Positions 1 to 6,779 of a stretch of 30,369 nucleotides of DNA are shown here, one piece after another. Each line of letters starts with the position of its first letter. Position 1 is the stretch's first letter. The position numbers and the translations under genes are program-made. The notes beneath the pieces were generated by a model. It had not been told where the DNA came from. It saw only the letters and a program-made list of their open reading frames with translations, and ran no database searches. The DNA comes from WJKP01 sp964531215 (GTDB lineage Bacteria; Patescibacteriota; Patescibacteriia; CAIXNZ01), in the NCBI GenBank assembly GCA_964531215.1, contig CAZHFK010000010.1, forward strand, positions 1 through 30,369. Direction: 5' to 3'.

Positions 1-290
1 TGGTTTTAAGTGTTAATCAATGGTTATGGATATTTTTAATTTCCGCCTTTTTATTAGGATATGTTTTGACCTGGTATAAATCTTTAAAATATTTACCGGC
101 AGTTACCGTTACTTCGATTTTAGTCTTGGCTTCACCCGTAACAACTATATTAAATGGCCTGTTTGTTACCCAAACTTATAAATTCGGCCAAATTACTGGT
201 TGTGGTTTAATAATTTTTGCCGGGGGATTAATATTTTATTCACTCAAAAAAGCGAAAGATGACTCAATTGCAGTTAGACAATTCAATTAA
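1..290 (+). CDS. EamA/DMT-family transporter, C-terminal fragment
   Basis: This is the 3' end of a gene cut by the window edge; the open frame runs in from base 3 with no need for the internal TTG at 66. The visible ~95 residues hold hydrophobic segments separated by short loops, with the pattern WYKSLKYLPAVTVTS followed by a segment beginning LASPVTTIL, as in the second EamA repeat of drug/metabolite transporters (typically ten transmembrane helices). It would be an inner-membrane permease; the substrate cannot be told. Its end overlaps the next gene by 32 bases (ATG at 259), which suggests co-transcription with the hydrogenase-associated genes. Family assignment is fairly secure; a functional link to the hydrogenase is not shown. 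Confidence 0.75.
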   Translation, partial: VLSVNQWLWIFLISAFLLGYVLTWYKSLKYLPAVTVTSILVLASPVTTILNGLFVTQTYKFGQITGCGLIIFAGGLIFYSLKKAKDDSIAVRQFN

Positions 291-1035
291 AGGTTTATTT
301 CAATGCGGACGGTATGCTTTTATGCCTAATTTTTATGCTTATTGCGGGCCTGATAAAAATAAAAGTTTATTTGAATATATTGCAGCCAAGTATTATGAAC
401 CAAATTTAAATCAGATTTTATCTGAGTTTGAAGTAATGCATCCTTATTTAAAATTAATCGCTTATAATAATAAAATAAAAGAGGAATTTGATCCGCGTAT
501 TATTGAAGCTTATTGGTTAGGCAATGATTTAACAGAACGAGTTGATATCAAAAAACTGTATCGACATTTTACTGAAAATAAGAATTTGAAAGCTAAAATA
601 AAAAAATCAACCATTGAAAAAGTCTTAGGTTATATTCCTGACAGGTCAAAACCTCATCATAATTTTCATGTAATTAATATTTGGTTAAGAGCCGGTAAAA
701 TGAATATTAAGCATACTTTACATTCAATTAATGAATGCAGAATATCATGGGGAAAAGTTAAAAAAATCAAAAAAAATTCAGTTATTGTTGAGTACCAGCC
801 TTTGGTAATTGAAAATGATAAATTGAAATTTGATAAAATAATTGATAGGGAAGTTTTGACCAAATTTGATGATAAAAGTTTTGTTAAGGATTTGCAAATA
901 AATGATATTATCACAATTCATTGGGGTTGGGTTTGTGAAAAAATTAATCAGAGTCAATTAATTAATTTAAAAAAATATACCTGCCAAAGTTTGAAAATAT
1001 TTAATCAACAAGTATTAGAATTTTTATATGCCTGA
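259..1035 (+). CDS. DUF6390-like hydrogenase-associated protein
   Basis: A 258-aa soluble protein with no signal peptide or membrane segment. Visible landmarks are an N-terminal GLFQCGRYAFMPN, a central KPHHNFHVINIW (two adjacent His), an INECRISWGKV segment, and IHWGWVCEKI near the C-terminus. I recall this arrangement from proteins called DUF6390 that are encoded beside cytosolic [NiFe] hydrogenases; that is from memory and unchecked. The conserved His and Cys could bind metal, but no catalytic motif is recognised. It overlaps the EamA end by 32 bases and the next gene by 8 bases (ATG at 1028), so the three genes are likely one transcription unit leading to the hydrogenase small subunit. 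It ends in TGA, showing UGA is used as a stop here. A maturation or assembly role is inference from position only. Confidence 0.6.
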   Translation: MTQLQLDNSIKGLFQCGRYAFMPNFYAYCGPDKNKSLFEYIAAKYYEPNLNQILSEFEVMHPYLKLIAYNNKIKEEFDPRIIEAYWLGNDLTERVDIKKLYRHFTENKNLKAKIKKSTIEKVLGYIPDRSKPHHNFHVINIWLRAGKMNIKHTLHSINECRISWGKVKKIKKNSVIVEYQPLVIENDKLKFDKIIDREVLTKFDDKSFVKDLQINDIITIHWGWVCEKINQSQLINLKKYTCQSLKIFNQQVLEFLYA

Positions 1036-1777
1036 AAATGAAATTTCTAAAACGCCAGAACAGCTTAATTTTGAATCATTTAAACAAAAATATTTAGAAG
1101 TATTAAATGATCCAGAAATCCCCGATATTTATAAGGTTTTTTTAAGTCAGCCGGATATTTTGTTAGTGTTGGGAAAATTAAAACCAGCGACAGAATTATA
1201 TATGCAAGAAGAAAATGTTGAAGAGTTTAAAAAGCGTGGATATTGGGAGAAAGATTCAATAGATGATTTTTTAAATTTATTAGACAAAAAATTCAATTTA
1301 CAAAATTTTAAAAAATATACTGAAGGAGGTGATTTGTTTTATTTAATCTATGATATAGATCAAATAAAACAACAAATTAAAAAATTTCCTAAATTACTAT
1401 CCTGGGATGAAAATAAGTCTTTCTCCGATTGGATTGATGGTAATCTTGATGCCGGAGTACCTTTTGATTACATAAACGGCGCATTATATGGTTTTCCTAG
1501 GTCGGCAATTGATTTTTATTTAGAAAAAGGTGATTTGATGAACGTTGATTTCCAGGGGATTGGGACTTACGGAGAAAATTATGGGGTGCCATCAGGAGAA
1601 TTAGCACCGGACGTGTTTGTTAGGGAACAAGCTAAAAAAAAATTTTTTGAAAAATTGGAAAATGATCAAGAAATTCAAGTTGGATTATCTAAAATTGACG
1701 AGCTTAAAGATGAGATACTGCAAATTAGAGATGAAATAATAAGCAAAAAAGACGCCGAGGACGAGCGTTTAAAATAA
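1028..1777 (+). CDS. Hypothetical protein in hydrogenase operon
   Basis: A 249-aa acidic soluble protein that I do not recognise. Residues 1-110 are predicted by eye to be mostly helical. The middle contains ALYGFPRSAIDFYLE, a motif-like Gly-Phe-Pro-Arg-Ser stretch, followed by a Gly-rich region (GIGTYGENYGVPSGELAPD). The last ~45 residues form a strongly charged coiled-coil-like helix. The start overlaps the end of the DUF6390-like gene by 8 bases and its stop lies 9 bases before the hydrogenase small subunit ATG, so it is almost certainly co-transcribed and probably translationally coupled. The GFPRSA segment looks like a conserved small-molecule or partner-binding loop, but that is a guess. 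No function is assigned. Confidence 0.7.
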   Translation: MPENEISKTPEQLNFESFKQKYLEVLNDPEIPDIYKVFLSQPDILLVLGKLKPATELYMQEENVEEFKKRGYWEKDSIDDFLNLLDKKFNLQNFKKYTEGGDLFYLIYDIDQIKQQIKKFPKLLSWDENKSFSDWIDGNLDAGVPFDYINGALYGFPRSAIDFYLEKGDLMNVDFQGIGTYGENYGVPSGELAPDVFVREQAKKKFFEKLENDQEIQVGLSKIDELKDEILQIRDEIISKKDAEDERLK

Positions 1778-1786
1778 TAAAATATT

Positions 1787-2578
1787 ATGACGAAGAAAAA
1801 CAAAAAACCTTCAGTAGCCATCTTCGGTTTAACAAGCTGCGAGGGCTGCCAATTCGCGCTTTTGGATTTGCATGAGAAATTTTTTGAATTAACCAAATAT
1901 ATTGATATTGATGAATTTAGATTAATTGAAGATGAAAAAGAACGGTCTCATTATGATATTTCTTTTGTGGAAGGTAATCCGGTTACTTCGGAAAATTTGG
2001 AAATTTTAGAACGGATTCGTGAAATTTCCGATACCGTAGTTGTTTTGGGCGGTTGTGCCGATATTGGCGGAGTTTGGGAGATCAAAAATTATCATGATTA
2101 TAAAAAAATCGGCTGTTATGTTTATGATAAATGTGATACGATTGAAAATCGTAAAATTATTGAAGTGCCTAAGGCGATTAAAGTCGATTATGTTATTCCT
2201 GGTTGTCCGATTAATGCCCAGAATTTTTTAGATTTAGTTTTTAATATTTTAAATGGAAAACCTTGGGCTTTAAAGCAAAATCCGGTTTGCTGGGAATGCC
2301 AAATCAATAAAAATCCTTGTTTATTACAGCAAGGTAAAATTTGTTTGGGGCCGATTGCGCTGGGAGGCTGTAATGCGGTTTGCTTGAATTCTCGTCAGGA
2401 ATGCTGGGCTTGTCGGGGGATTTTAGATCAAGCTGACCAAAAAATAATTAATTTAATTAAAATTTTAGTTGATCATGGCTGGACAAAAGCAGATATTTTG
2501 GAAAAAATGGAATTTTTTGGAGCCAGAGACAGGATTGAACAAGCTTTGGCTGAAGCTGAGAAAAATAAAAAGAAATAA
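1787..2578 (+). CDS. [NiFe] hydrogenase small (delta) subunit, group 3b type
   Basis: The electron-transfer subunit of a soluble [NiFe] hydrogenase (263 aa). The N-terminal proximal [4Fe-4S] cluster ligands are C18 and C21 (TSCEGC), C90 (GGCADIGG) and C140 (PGCPIN). A C-terminal region adds eight Cys: C168, C171, C178, C186, C195, C199, C206 and C209, in the pattern CxxC-x6-C ... CLGP ... GGCxAxC ... CxxCRG. That two-cluster tail is typical of the sulfhydrogenase/group 3b delta subunit. There is no Tat signal, so the enzyme is cytosolic. It would pass electrons from the NiFe site to Fe-S and flavin subunits, which are absent from this window. Its large-subunit partner is not adjacent but 2.9 kb downstream at 5509. 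Function is confident; the 3b subgroup rests on the Cys pattern. Confidence 0.92.
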   Translation: MTKKNKKPSVAIFGLTSCEGCQFALLDLHEKFFELTKYIDIDEFRLIEDEKERSHYDISFVEGNPVTSENLEILERIREISDTVVVLGGCADIGGVWEIKNYHDYKKIGCYVYDKCDTIENRKIIEVPKAIKVDYVIPGCPINAQNFLDLVFNILNGKPWALKQNPVCWECQINKNPCLLQQGKICLGPIALGGCNAVCLNSRQECWACRGILDQADQKIINLIKILVDHGWTKADILEKMEFFGARDRIEQALAEAEKNKKK

Positions 2579-2589
2579 GGTTTAAAAAC

Positions 2590-2617
2590 TTGACATTAAT
2601 TTAATATCTTTTATAAT
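2590..2617 (+). promoter_or_regulatory. Near-consensus sigma70 promoter of the ncRNA
   Basis: A perfect -35 box TTGACA (2590-2595) and a perfect -10 box TATAAT (2612-2617) are separated by 16 bp. Transcription would start near 2624, with no open reading frame downstream before the intrinsic terminator at 2776. It begins 12 bases after the hydrogenase small subunit stop. It is the strongest promoter by consensus that I see on the plus strand of this window. Confidence 0.8.
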
Positions 2618-2623
2618 ATAGCC

Positions 2624-2803
2624 AAGTTAAATGAGGTTTTGCTGCAGCAGCGGATTTCCCCTCCCCAGATGCTAGCGGAATCTCATTAACCGGGGAGCCA
2701 GCTATGAGTGCTCATGCTCGTAGCTCGAGTGAATAATTTGCCTGTTTTGCCGCCAAGGCTCCCAAATCTCTTTATAGGGCGCCCAACGGGCGCCCTAATT
2801 TTA
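2624..2803 (+). ncRNA. Structured non-coding RNA, class unassigned
   Basis: About 180 nt lie between a consensus promoter and an intrinsic terminator and contain no credible ORF. The segment is visibly richer in G+C than the flanking genes. Complementary segments give a compact fold: a closing stem 2633-2639 with 2764-2770 (GAGGTTT/AAATCTC, one G-U), a stem 2693-2699 with 2757-2763 (GGGAGCC/GGCTCCC), and a 9-bp hairpin 2700-2708 with 2717-2725 (loop TGCTCATG). There is also a small hairpin GCTG-CAG-CAGC at 2641-2651. Bases 2630-2635 (AATGAG) can alternatively pair with 2682-2687 (CTCATT), which would break the closing stem. I could not match it to 4.5S SRP RNA, RNase P RNA, tmRNA or a known riboswitch; a divergent 6S RNA is possible. 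No gene follows in the sense direction, which argues against a riboswitch. Confidence 0.65.
2776..2803 (+). terminator. Intrinsic terminator of the ncRNA
   Basis: A 9-bp perfect G+C-rich stem AGGGCGCCC (2776-2784) and GGGCGCCCT (2788-2796) with loop AAC is followed by TAATTTTATT. It gives a clean 3' end to the ncRNA. Confidence 0.85.
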
Positions 2804-2811
2804 TTGTAAAG

Positions 2812-2843
2812 AAAAAAGCCGAGAAATTAATCTCGGCTTTTTT
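2812..2843. terminator. Bidirectional intrinsic terminator
   Basis: A perfect 13-bp stem (2812-2824 with 2831-2843), core GCCGAGA/TCTCGGC, has loop AATTAA. It is flanked by an A-run on the left arm and a T-run on the right arm, so it works on both strands. It lies between the plus-strand ncRNA and the 3' end of the minus-strand Cys-rich gene, terminating both. Confidence 0.88.
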
Positions 2844-2862
2844 GCGGTCGGGGGACGACGCG

Positions 2863-3141
2863 TTAGGCCACTTTTATTTTTTGATTGTGATCCCAGCCAC
2901 AGGGACAGATACCGCCTGAATCAATACAGCCGCCACAAGCGACACAACGATTTACATTAAAACAACCTGGATACTCGGTCTCTTGGGACGCTTGTTTTGC
3001 TGAAGGGGCATTTTTGAATTCCTGCAATGCTTGGAGTAACTTTTCGACTTGTTTAGCTGTACGATTACCTGCGCGTGCCAAGCTTATAGCTTGGCCGCAT
3101 AATTCAATCAATCGTTCTTTTGGGTCGGTGTTAGCAACCAT
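2863..3141 (-). CDS. Small Cys-rich protein, putative metal-binding tail
   Basis: A 92-aa protein on the minus strand that I do not recognise. Residues 1-45 look like an amphipathic helical region; residues 46-58 are a Ser/Ala/Gln/Glu linker. The tail carries C60, C66, C69, C72, C79 and C81 (RCVACGGCIDSGGICPCGWD, spacing C-x5-C-x2-C-x2-C-x6-C-x-C), plus C15 near the start. The tail could bind zinc or an Fe-S cluster. The start is decided by a full AGGAGGA six bases upstream. It has its own promoter, a hairpin in the leader and a bidirectional terminator, so it is monocistronic. G+C is unusually high here (32 of 60 in bases 2881-2940). Its place inside the split hydrogenase region could hint at redox or metal handling, but this is only positional. 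Confidence 0.8.
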   Translation of the reverse strand: MVANTDPKERLIELCGQAISLARAGNRTAKQVEKLLQALQEFKNAPSAKQASQETEYPGCFNVNRCVACGGCIDSGGICPCGWDHNQKIKVA

Positions 3142-3147
3142 TTTAAA

Positions 3148-3154
3148 TCCTCCT
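3148..3154 (-). promoter_or_regulatory. Strong Shine-Dalgarno of the Cys-rich gene
   Basis: The minus strand reads AGGAGGA, six bases before the ATG at 3141. It is one of only two near-perfect anti-SD complements in the window; most plus-strand genes have none. Confidence 0.85.
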
Positions 3155-3171
3155 GTTTAGAGTTAATTTTG

Positions 3172-3188
3172 CCCCGGTATTAGCGGGG
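3172..3188 (-). promoter_or_regulatory. 5'-leader hairpin of the Cys-rich gene
   Basis: On the minus strand a 5-bp G+C stem, CCCCG and CGGGG with a 7-base loop, sits about 17 bases upstream of the Shine-Dalgarno site and downstream of the predicted start of transcription. It is not followed by a T-run, so it is not a terminator; it may stabilise the mRNA or tune translation. Confidence 0.4.
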
Positions 3189-3209
3189 GAATTAAAGAAC
3201 ATTAATTAA

Positions 3210-3238
3210 AAGGTAGCAATTTATTTAGGGCTTGTCAA
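3210..3238 (-). promoter_or_regulatory. Promoter of the Cys-rich gene
   Basis: On the minus strand TTGACA (3233-3238) is followed after 17 bp by TACCTT (3210-3215), which keeps the key T, A and T of a -10 box. It predicts a leader of roughly 60 nt. It is back to back with the plus-strand promoter at 3240-3268. Confidence 0.6.
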
Positions 3239-3239
3239 G

Positions 3240-3268
3240 TTGGTTTATATTTACTTTTTTGTTATAAT
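3240..3268 (+). promoter_or_regulatory. Promoter of the DUF5667 gene
   Basis: TTGGTT (3240-3245), a 17-bp spacer and a perfect TATAAT (3263-3268) lie about 38 bases before the ATG at 3306. It forms a divergent pair with the minus-strand promoter beside it. Confidence 0.6.
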
Positions 3269-3305
3269 AAATAATAAATACTTTAATTATTAATTTATAA
3301 AGCTT

Positions 3306-3911
3306 ATGAAAAGAACAATTTTAATTGGTTTAATTGTGCTTTTAAGCTTTTCTTTAACCTTGACTGTTTTAGCGCAGGAACAAACGGATCAGACTACAGA
3401 AGAACCGGTAGAAGTCAGTATTTTACCTGATTCGCCTTTATATTGGCTAAAAATTTTAGGCGAGAAAATTCAGGAAACTTTTACTTTAAGAGCAGAAAAA
3501 AAATTACAATTAATGGAAAAATTTGGAGAAAAAAGAGCATTGGAAGCAGAAAAATTGATTGAAAAAGGCAAAACAGAATTGGCTGAAAAAGTTATGTCAA
3601 GCTATAATCAAAGATTACAAAAAATGGAACAGTATTTGGAAAAAAGGGGTGATCGCTTGGAAAATAAATTAGATGAAACTCAAACCCGTATTCAAAACAG
3701 GTTTGGAAAACGTAACCAGGTTTTACAAAGAGTTACGGAGCAAGCACCAGAACAAGCTCGGCCGGGTTTGCAAAGGATTTTAGAAAATTCAGAACAAAGA
3801 TTAGAAAGATTAAATGAATCTATTAAAAAGAGAATTGAACGGCGGGAACAAATAAATAGACATTTACAACAAGGAGCTAATAATGTTATTATGAATAATA
3901 ATAGTGATTAA
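3306..3911 (+). CDS. Secreted DUF5667 domain protein
   Basis: A 201-aa exported protein. Residues 1-23 are a Sec-type signal peptide (MKR, a hydrophobic core, VLA before QEQ as a likely signal peptidase I site). After a short acidic linker comes LPDSPLYWLKILGEKIQ (about residues 40-56), the hallmark opening of DUF5667, followed by a long charged helical region rich in Lys, Glu, Arg and Gln, probably coiled coil, up to an Asn-rich tail. DUF5667 proteins are common in CPR bacteria and of unknown function; a cell-surface role is inferred from the export signal. It has its own promoter at 3240-3268 and shares a terminator at 4149 with the small gene that follows 12 bases downstream. Confidence 0.8.
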   Translation: MKRTILIGLIVLLSFSLTLTVLAQEQTDQTTEEPVEVSILPDSPLYWLKILGEKIQETFTLRAEKKLQLMEKFGEKRALEAEKLIEKGKTELAEKVMSSYNQRLQKMEQYLEKRGDRLENKLDETQTRIQNRFGKRNQVLQRVTEQAPEQARPGLQRILENSEQRLERLNESIKKRIERREQINRHLQQGANNVIMNNNSD

Positions 3912-3923
3912 CTATAATTTATT

Positions 3924-4133
3924 ATGAAAGAATTTTTTACTTTTAATTTAAAAAATGCTTACATTGAATTAAGACAAAAAGCCGAGCTGGAAGCCGTAAA
4001 CAATAAGGGAGCTTGGGATTTTATGGTTGATAGTTATATCATAGAAAAAGTTAATACTGGTGAATTGGATCCTGATCAGGATTTGGAGCAGATAAAATTA
4101 AATTTAAAGGCGAAATGGCCAATTTATGAATAA
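3924..4133 (+). CDS. Small conserved-looking hypothetical protein
   Basis: A 69-aa soluble acidic protein with no signal peptide or recognisable domain. It reads as two or three helices, with an aromatic patch GAWDFMVDSYIIEKV in the middle and DPDQDLEQIKLNLKAKW towards the end. The ATG lies 12 bases after the DUF5667 stop and a strong terminator begins 15 bases after its own stop, so it is the last gene of that short operon. Coding status is supported by this tight fit between neighbours and by composition like the flanking genes. Function unknown. Confidence 0.65.
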   Translation: MKEFFTFNLKNAYIELRQKAELEAVNNKGAWDFMVDSYIIEKVNTGELDPDQDLEQIKLNLKAKWPIYE

Positions 4134-4148
4134 ATTTAACTATAAAAT

Positions 4149-4180
4149 AATAAAATCCCTTTTAAAAAAGGGATTTTATT
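4149..4180 (+). terminator. Intrinsic terminator
   Basis: A perfect 15-bp inverted repeat, AATAAAATCCCTTTT (4149-4163) and its complement (4166-4180), has a 2-base centre and a T-rich right arm. It ends the DUF5667/small-protein operon; the A-rich left arm means it could also act on the other strand. Confidence 0.75.
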
Positions 4181-4194
4181 ATTAATAAATTCAT

Positions 4195-5403
4195 ATGAAA
4201 AAATCAATTAAACTTTTATTGATTATTTTGCTGTTTTTAATAATAATTTTTGTTGCCATAATTTTTTATTATTATGATACCGCCTTAAAACCGGTTTTGG
4301 GTCCGCCTGTTGCCGATGTTTCTCAATTATTAGAAAATACAAATCAAACTGATCAGCAATCGGAATCAATGACGGCAAATGGTGAATTACAGCCAAGACA
4401 AAAAGGACCTTTTACTATTTTGGGAGATTTTAATATTGAAGTTTTTGCCAAAGGTTTTAATAAACCAAGAGTTTTGCTTTTTGACCCCCGAGGCAATTTA
4501 TTGGTTTCGGCAATGGGCGACGGCGCAGTTTATGCCATTAAACCAAACGGTGAAAAAAATAAACTAGTCAGCGATTTATTTAATCCGCATGGTTTAGATA
4601 TAAAAGACAATTATTTATATATTGCTGAAACCGATAAAATTAGCCGTTATAGTTATAATGCTACCAATTTAAAATTAGGTGAACAAGAGATTTTATTTGA
4701 TTTACCGGCTGATGGCGGGCATTACACCAGGACAATAAAATTTGGGCCGGATGATAATTTATATGTTACTGTCGGTTCTTCTTGTAATGTTTGTTATGAA
4801 GACGACGAGAGACGATCTGCTATTTTGAAATATAATCCACAGAATTGGTCATATAAAATTTTTGCCTCAGGTTTAAGAAATACTGTTTTTTTTGTTTTTC
4901 ATTCGCAAACCAAGCAAATTTGGGGACTTGACATGGGACGTGATTGGCTGGGCGATTATTTGCCGCCGGAAGAATTAAATATAATTTTAGAGGGGCGAGA
5001 TTATGGCTGGCCGCTTTGCTACGGTGATAAAGTCCATGATACTGATTTTGCGGAAAATGTTGAAAATCCTTGCATTAATACTGAACCGCCGATTTATGAA
5101 TTACCAGCTCATTTTGCGCCATTAGGCTTGGTTTTTATTGATTCACCGATTTTCCCGGAAAGCTGGCAAGATGATTTATTGGTTGCATTGCATGGTTCCT
5201 GGAATCGTTCTAAACCGGGAGGATATAAAGTCGTGCATTTGGATGTTGAAGGTAATCAAGTTTTATCTCATGAAGATTTTATGACCGGCTTTTTGACTGA
5301 CCAGGGTGTAATTGGCCGGCCTGTCGATTTGGTTTTTGGGCCTGATAACGCCTTGTATTTATCAGATGATAAAGCTGGCGTAATTTATAAGATTAACAGA
5401 TAA
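4195..5403 (+). CDS. Membrane-anchored PQQ-type sugar dehydrogenase (GSDH family)
   Basis: A 402-aa protein with an N-terminal membrane anchor (residues 4-26), a linker to about 70, then a beta-propeller of the glucose/sorbosone dehydrogenase family, outside the cell. Family signatures are PRVLLFDPRGNLLVS (91-105), NPHGLD (130-135, candidate catalytic His132), DGGHYTR (173-179), FGPDDNLYVTVG (183-194), SGLRN (225-229), LDMGRDWLGD (245-254), GWPLCYG (271-277), ALHGSWNRS (331-339) and GRPVDLVFGPDNALYLSDD near the end. C197/C200 and C275/C293 could form disulfides. The family uses PQQ and Ca2+ to oxidise aldoses; no PQQ synthesis genes are seen here, so the cofactor would have to come from outside or the protein may have another role. 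It follows a terminator, so it has its own transcript. Confidence 0.85.
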   Translation: MKKSIKLLLIILLFLIIIFVAIIFYYYDTALKPVLGPPVADVSQLLENTNQTDQQSESMTANGELQPRQKGPFTILGDFNIEVFAKGFNKPRVLLFDPRGNLLVSAMGDGAVYAIKPNGEKNKLVSDLFNPHGLDIKDNYLYIAETDKISRYSYNATNLKLGEQEILFDLPADGGHYTRTIKFGPDDNLYVTVGSSCNVCYEDDERRSAILKYNPQNWSYKIFASGLRNTVFFVFHSQTKQIWGLDMGRDWLGDYLPPEELNIILEGRDYGWPLCYGDKVHDTDFAENVENPCINTEPPIYELPAHFAPLGLVFIDSPIFPESWQDDLLVALHGSWNRSKPGGYKVVHLDVEGNQVLSHEDFMTGFLTDQGVIGRPVDLVFGPDNALYLSDDKAGVIYKINR

Positions 5404-5417
5404 TAAAATATAAAAAA

Positions 5418-5450
5418 CGTGGGTTTAAAGCTCGCGAGTTTCCTTTTATT
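5418..5450 (+). terminator. Possible weak intrinsic terminator
   Basis: CGTGGG (5418-5423) can pair with CTCGCG (5431-5436), two of the six pairs being G-U, followed by a T-rich stretch AGTTTCCTTTTATT. It would separate the sugar dehydrogenase from the hydrogenase large subunit. The stem is weak, so the call is tentative. Confidence 0.4.
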
Positions 5451-5466
5451 AATTTTTAAATTAAGG

Positions 5467-5472
5467 TATAAT
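5467..5472 (+). promoter_or_regulatory. -10 box upstream of hydrogenase large subunit
   Basis: A perfect TATAAT lies 36 bases before the ATG at 5509. The -35 region is only a T-rich sequence (TTTTAT at 5444-5449). It suggests the large subunit is transcribed separately from the small subunit. Confidence 0.45.
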
Positions 5473-5508
5473 AATAATAAGTAATTTTTTATTTAAGTTT
5501 TTTCTAGC

Positions 5509-6777
5509 ATGGCCAAGAAAAAAACAATTACCATAAATCATATTGCCAAAATGGAAGGGCATACCGGCTTTGTTGCCCATATTTTGGATGGTAATGTAAC
5601 TAAAGCCAAAATGGAAACCAAGGAGGGAGCCCGTTTAATAGAAGGTGTTCTTTTGGGACGTGATTATTTTGAAGTGCCAATGATTACCGGCAGAATTTGC
5701 GGGATTTGTCCGATTGTTCATTTTCTTTCAACTACACATGCAATAGAAACAGCTTTTGGTATAAAAGTTTCCAGCCAAACAATTGCTTTGCGTAAAGTTA
5801 TGGAGCTTTTACAAATTATTCATTCCCATGCTTTGCATATGTTTTTTTTGTCTTTACCTGATTTTTTTGAAATTGAAAACGATTTGAATTTTATTAAAAA
5901 ATATCCTAAAGAAACCAAAGCTATATTAAGAGTGCGCCAATTTGCCATAGATATGGTTGAAGCAATCGGCGGGCGCGTGGTTCATCCGTTAACAATTGAA
6001 GTTGGTGGCTTTAAAAAATTACCTTCAATTGAAACAATTAATAAAGCCTTGGCTGATTATAATTCTATCATAGGGGATGCTTTATTTGTCGGGGAATTTG
6101 CCAGGAAAATTAAATATCCTGATTTTGAACGTAAAACCGAAATGATTGCATTATATGATAAAGATGAATATGAAGTGCTTTGGGGGAATATCGTAACTTT
6201 GGATAATAAAAAGTATAAAGTAAAGGAGTTTTATGAAAAAATACAAGAATTGCATCAACCGTTTGAAAAAGTAAAACGTACTCATTATAAAGGCGAGCCT
6301 TATTTTACCGGTGCGTTGGCTCGTCTTAATATAAATTTTGATTTATTAAATCCTAAAGCAAAAAAACTTTGGCAAGATTCAAAAATTCCAGTACCGACTT
6401 ATAATATTTTTTATAATACTTTTGCTCAGGCAGTGGAAATTGTTCATTGTATAGAGGAAATTAATAAGATATTTAAACAGCTGGGTAAAATTGATCAGAA
6501 AAATACCAAAGTTAAAGTTAAACCTAAGGCGGGTGAAGGCTATGGTGCTGTTGAAGCTCCGCGCGGGATTTTGCTTGATTATTATAAATTTAATAAAGAC
6601 GGCAAAGTTTTGGCAGCTAATATTGTAACTCCAACAGCTCAATTTTTGGCAAATTTGGATGCCGATTTAAAAGCTTATTTGCCTAATATTTATAAATTGC
6701 CGATTGCCAAAAGACGAATAAAAATAAGGACTCTTGTCAGAGCTTATGATCCTTGCATAAGCTGTGCCACTCATTAA
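5509..6777 (+). CDS. [NiFe] hydrogenase large (alpha) subunit, no C-terminal extension
   Basis: The catalytic subunit (422 aa) that holds the NiFe(CN)2CO centre for H2 oxidation or H+ reduction. The N-terminal ligand motif is GRICGICPIVH, with C64, C67 and H71; E16 sits in the MEGHTG motif. The C-terminal motif is DPCISCATH with C416, C419 and H422. The protein stops immediately after H422, whereas most large subunits carry a further peptide that a maturation protease removes after this His. Full length and all four Cys ligands argue that it is functional. It matches soluble group 3 (3b) enzymes together with the small subunit at 1787. The next gene, rsmE, starts two bases after the stop. Confidence 0.92.
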   Translation: MAKKKTITINHIAKMEGHTGFVAHILDGNVTKAKMETKEGARLIEGVLLGRDYFEVPMITGRICGICPIVHFLSTTHAIETAFGIKVSSQTIALRKVMELLQIIHSHALHMFFLSLPDFFEIENDLNFIKKYPKETKAILRVRQFAIDMVEAIGGRVVHPLTIEVGGFKKLPSIETINKALADYNSIIGDALFVGEFARKIKYPDFERKTEMIALYDKDEYEVLWGNIVTLDNKKYKVKEFYEKIQELHQPFEKVKRTHYKGEPYFTGALARLNINFDLLNPKAKKLWQDSKIPVPTYNIFYNTFAQAVEIVHCIEEINKIFKQLGKIDQKNTKVKVKPKAGEGYGAVEAPRGILLDYYKFNKDGKVLAANIVTPTAQFLANLDADLKAYLPNIYKLPIAKRRIKIRTLVRAYDPCISCATH

Positions 6778-6779
6778 TT

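Noticed and set aside
1033..1035. UGA recoded as glycine, as in some CPR lineages
   Set aside because: UGA closes the DUF6390-like gene exactly where the next gene has begun, and full-length family proteins need no UGA readthrough.
2624..2803. Assignment of the ncRNA as 4.5S SRP RNA, RNase P RNA or tmRNA
   Set aside because: The conserved SRP tetraloop region, the RNase P core motif and the tmRNA CCA end are all missing, so I left the class open.
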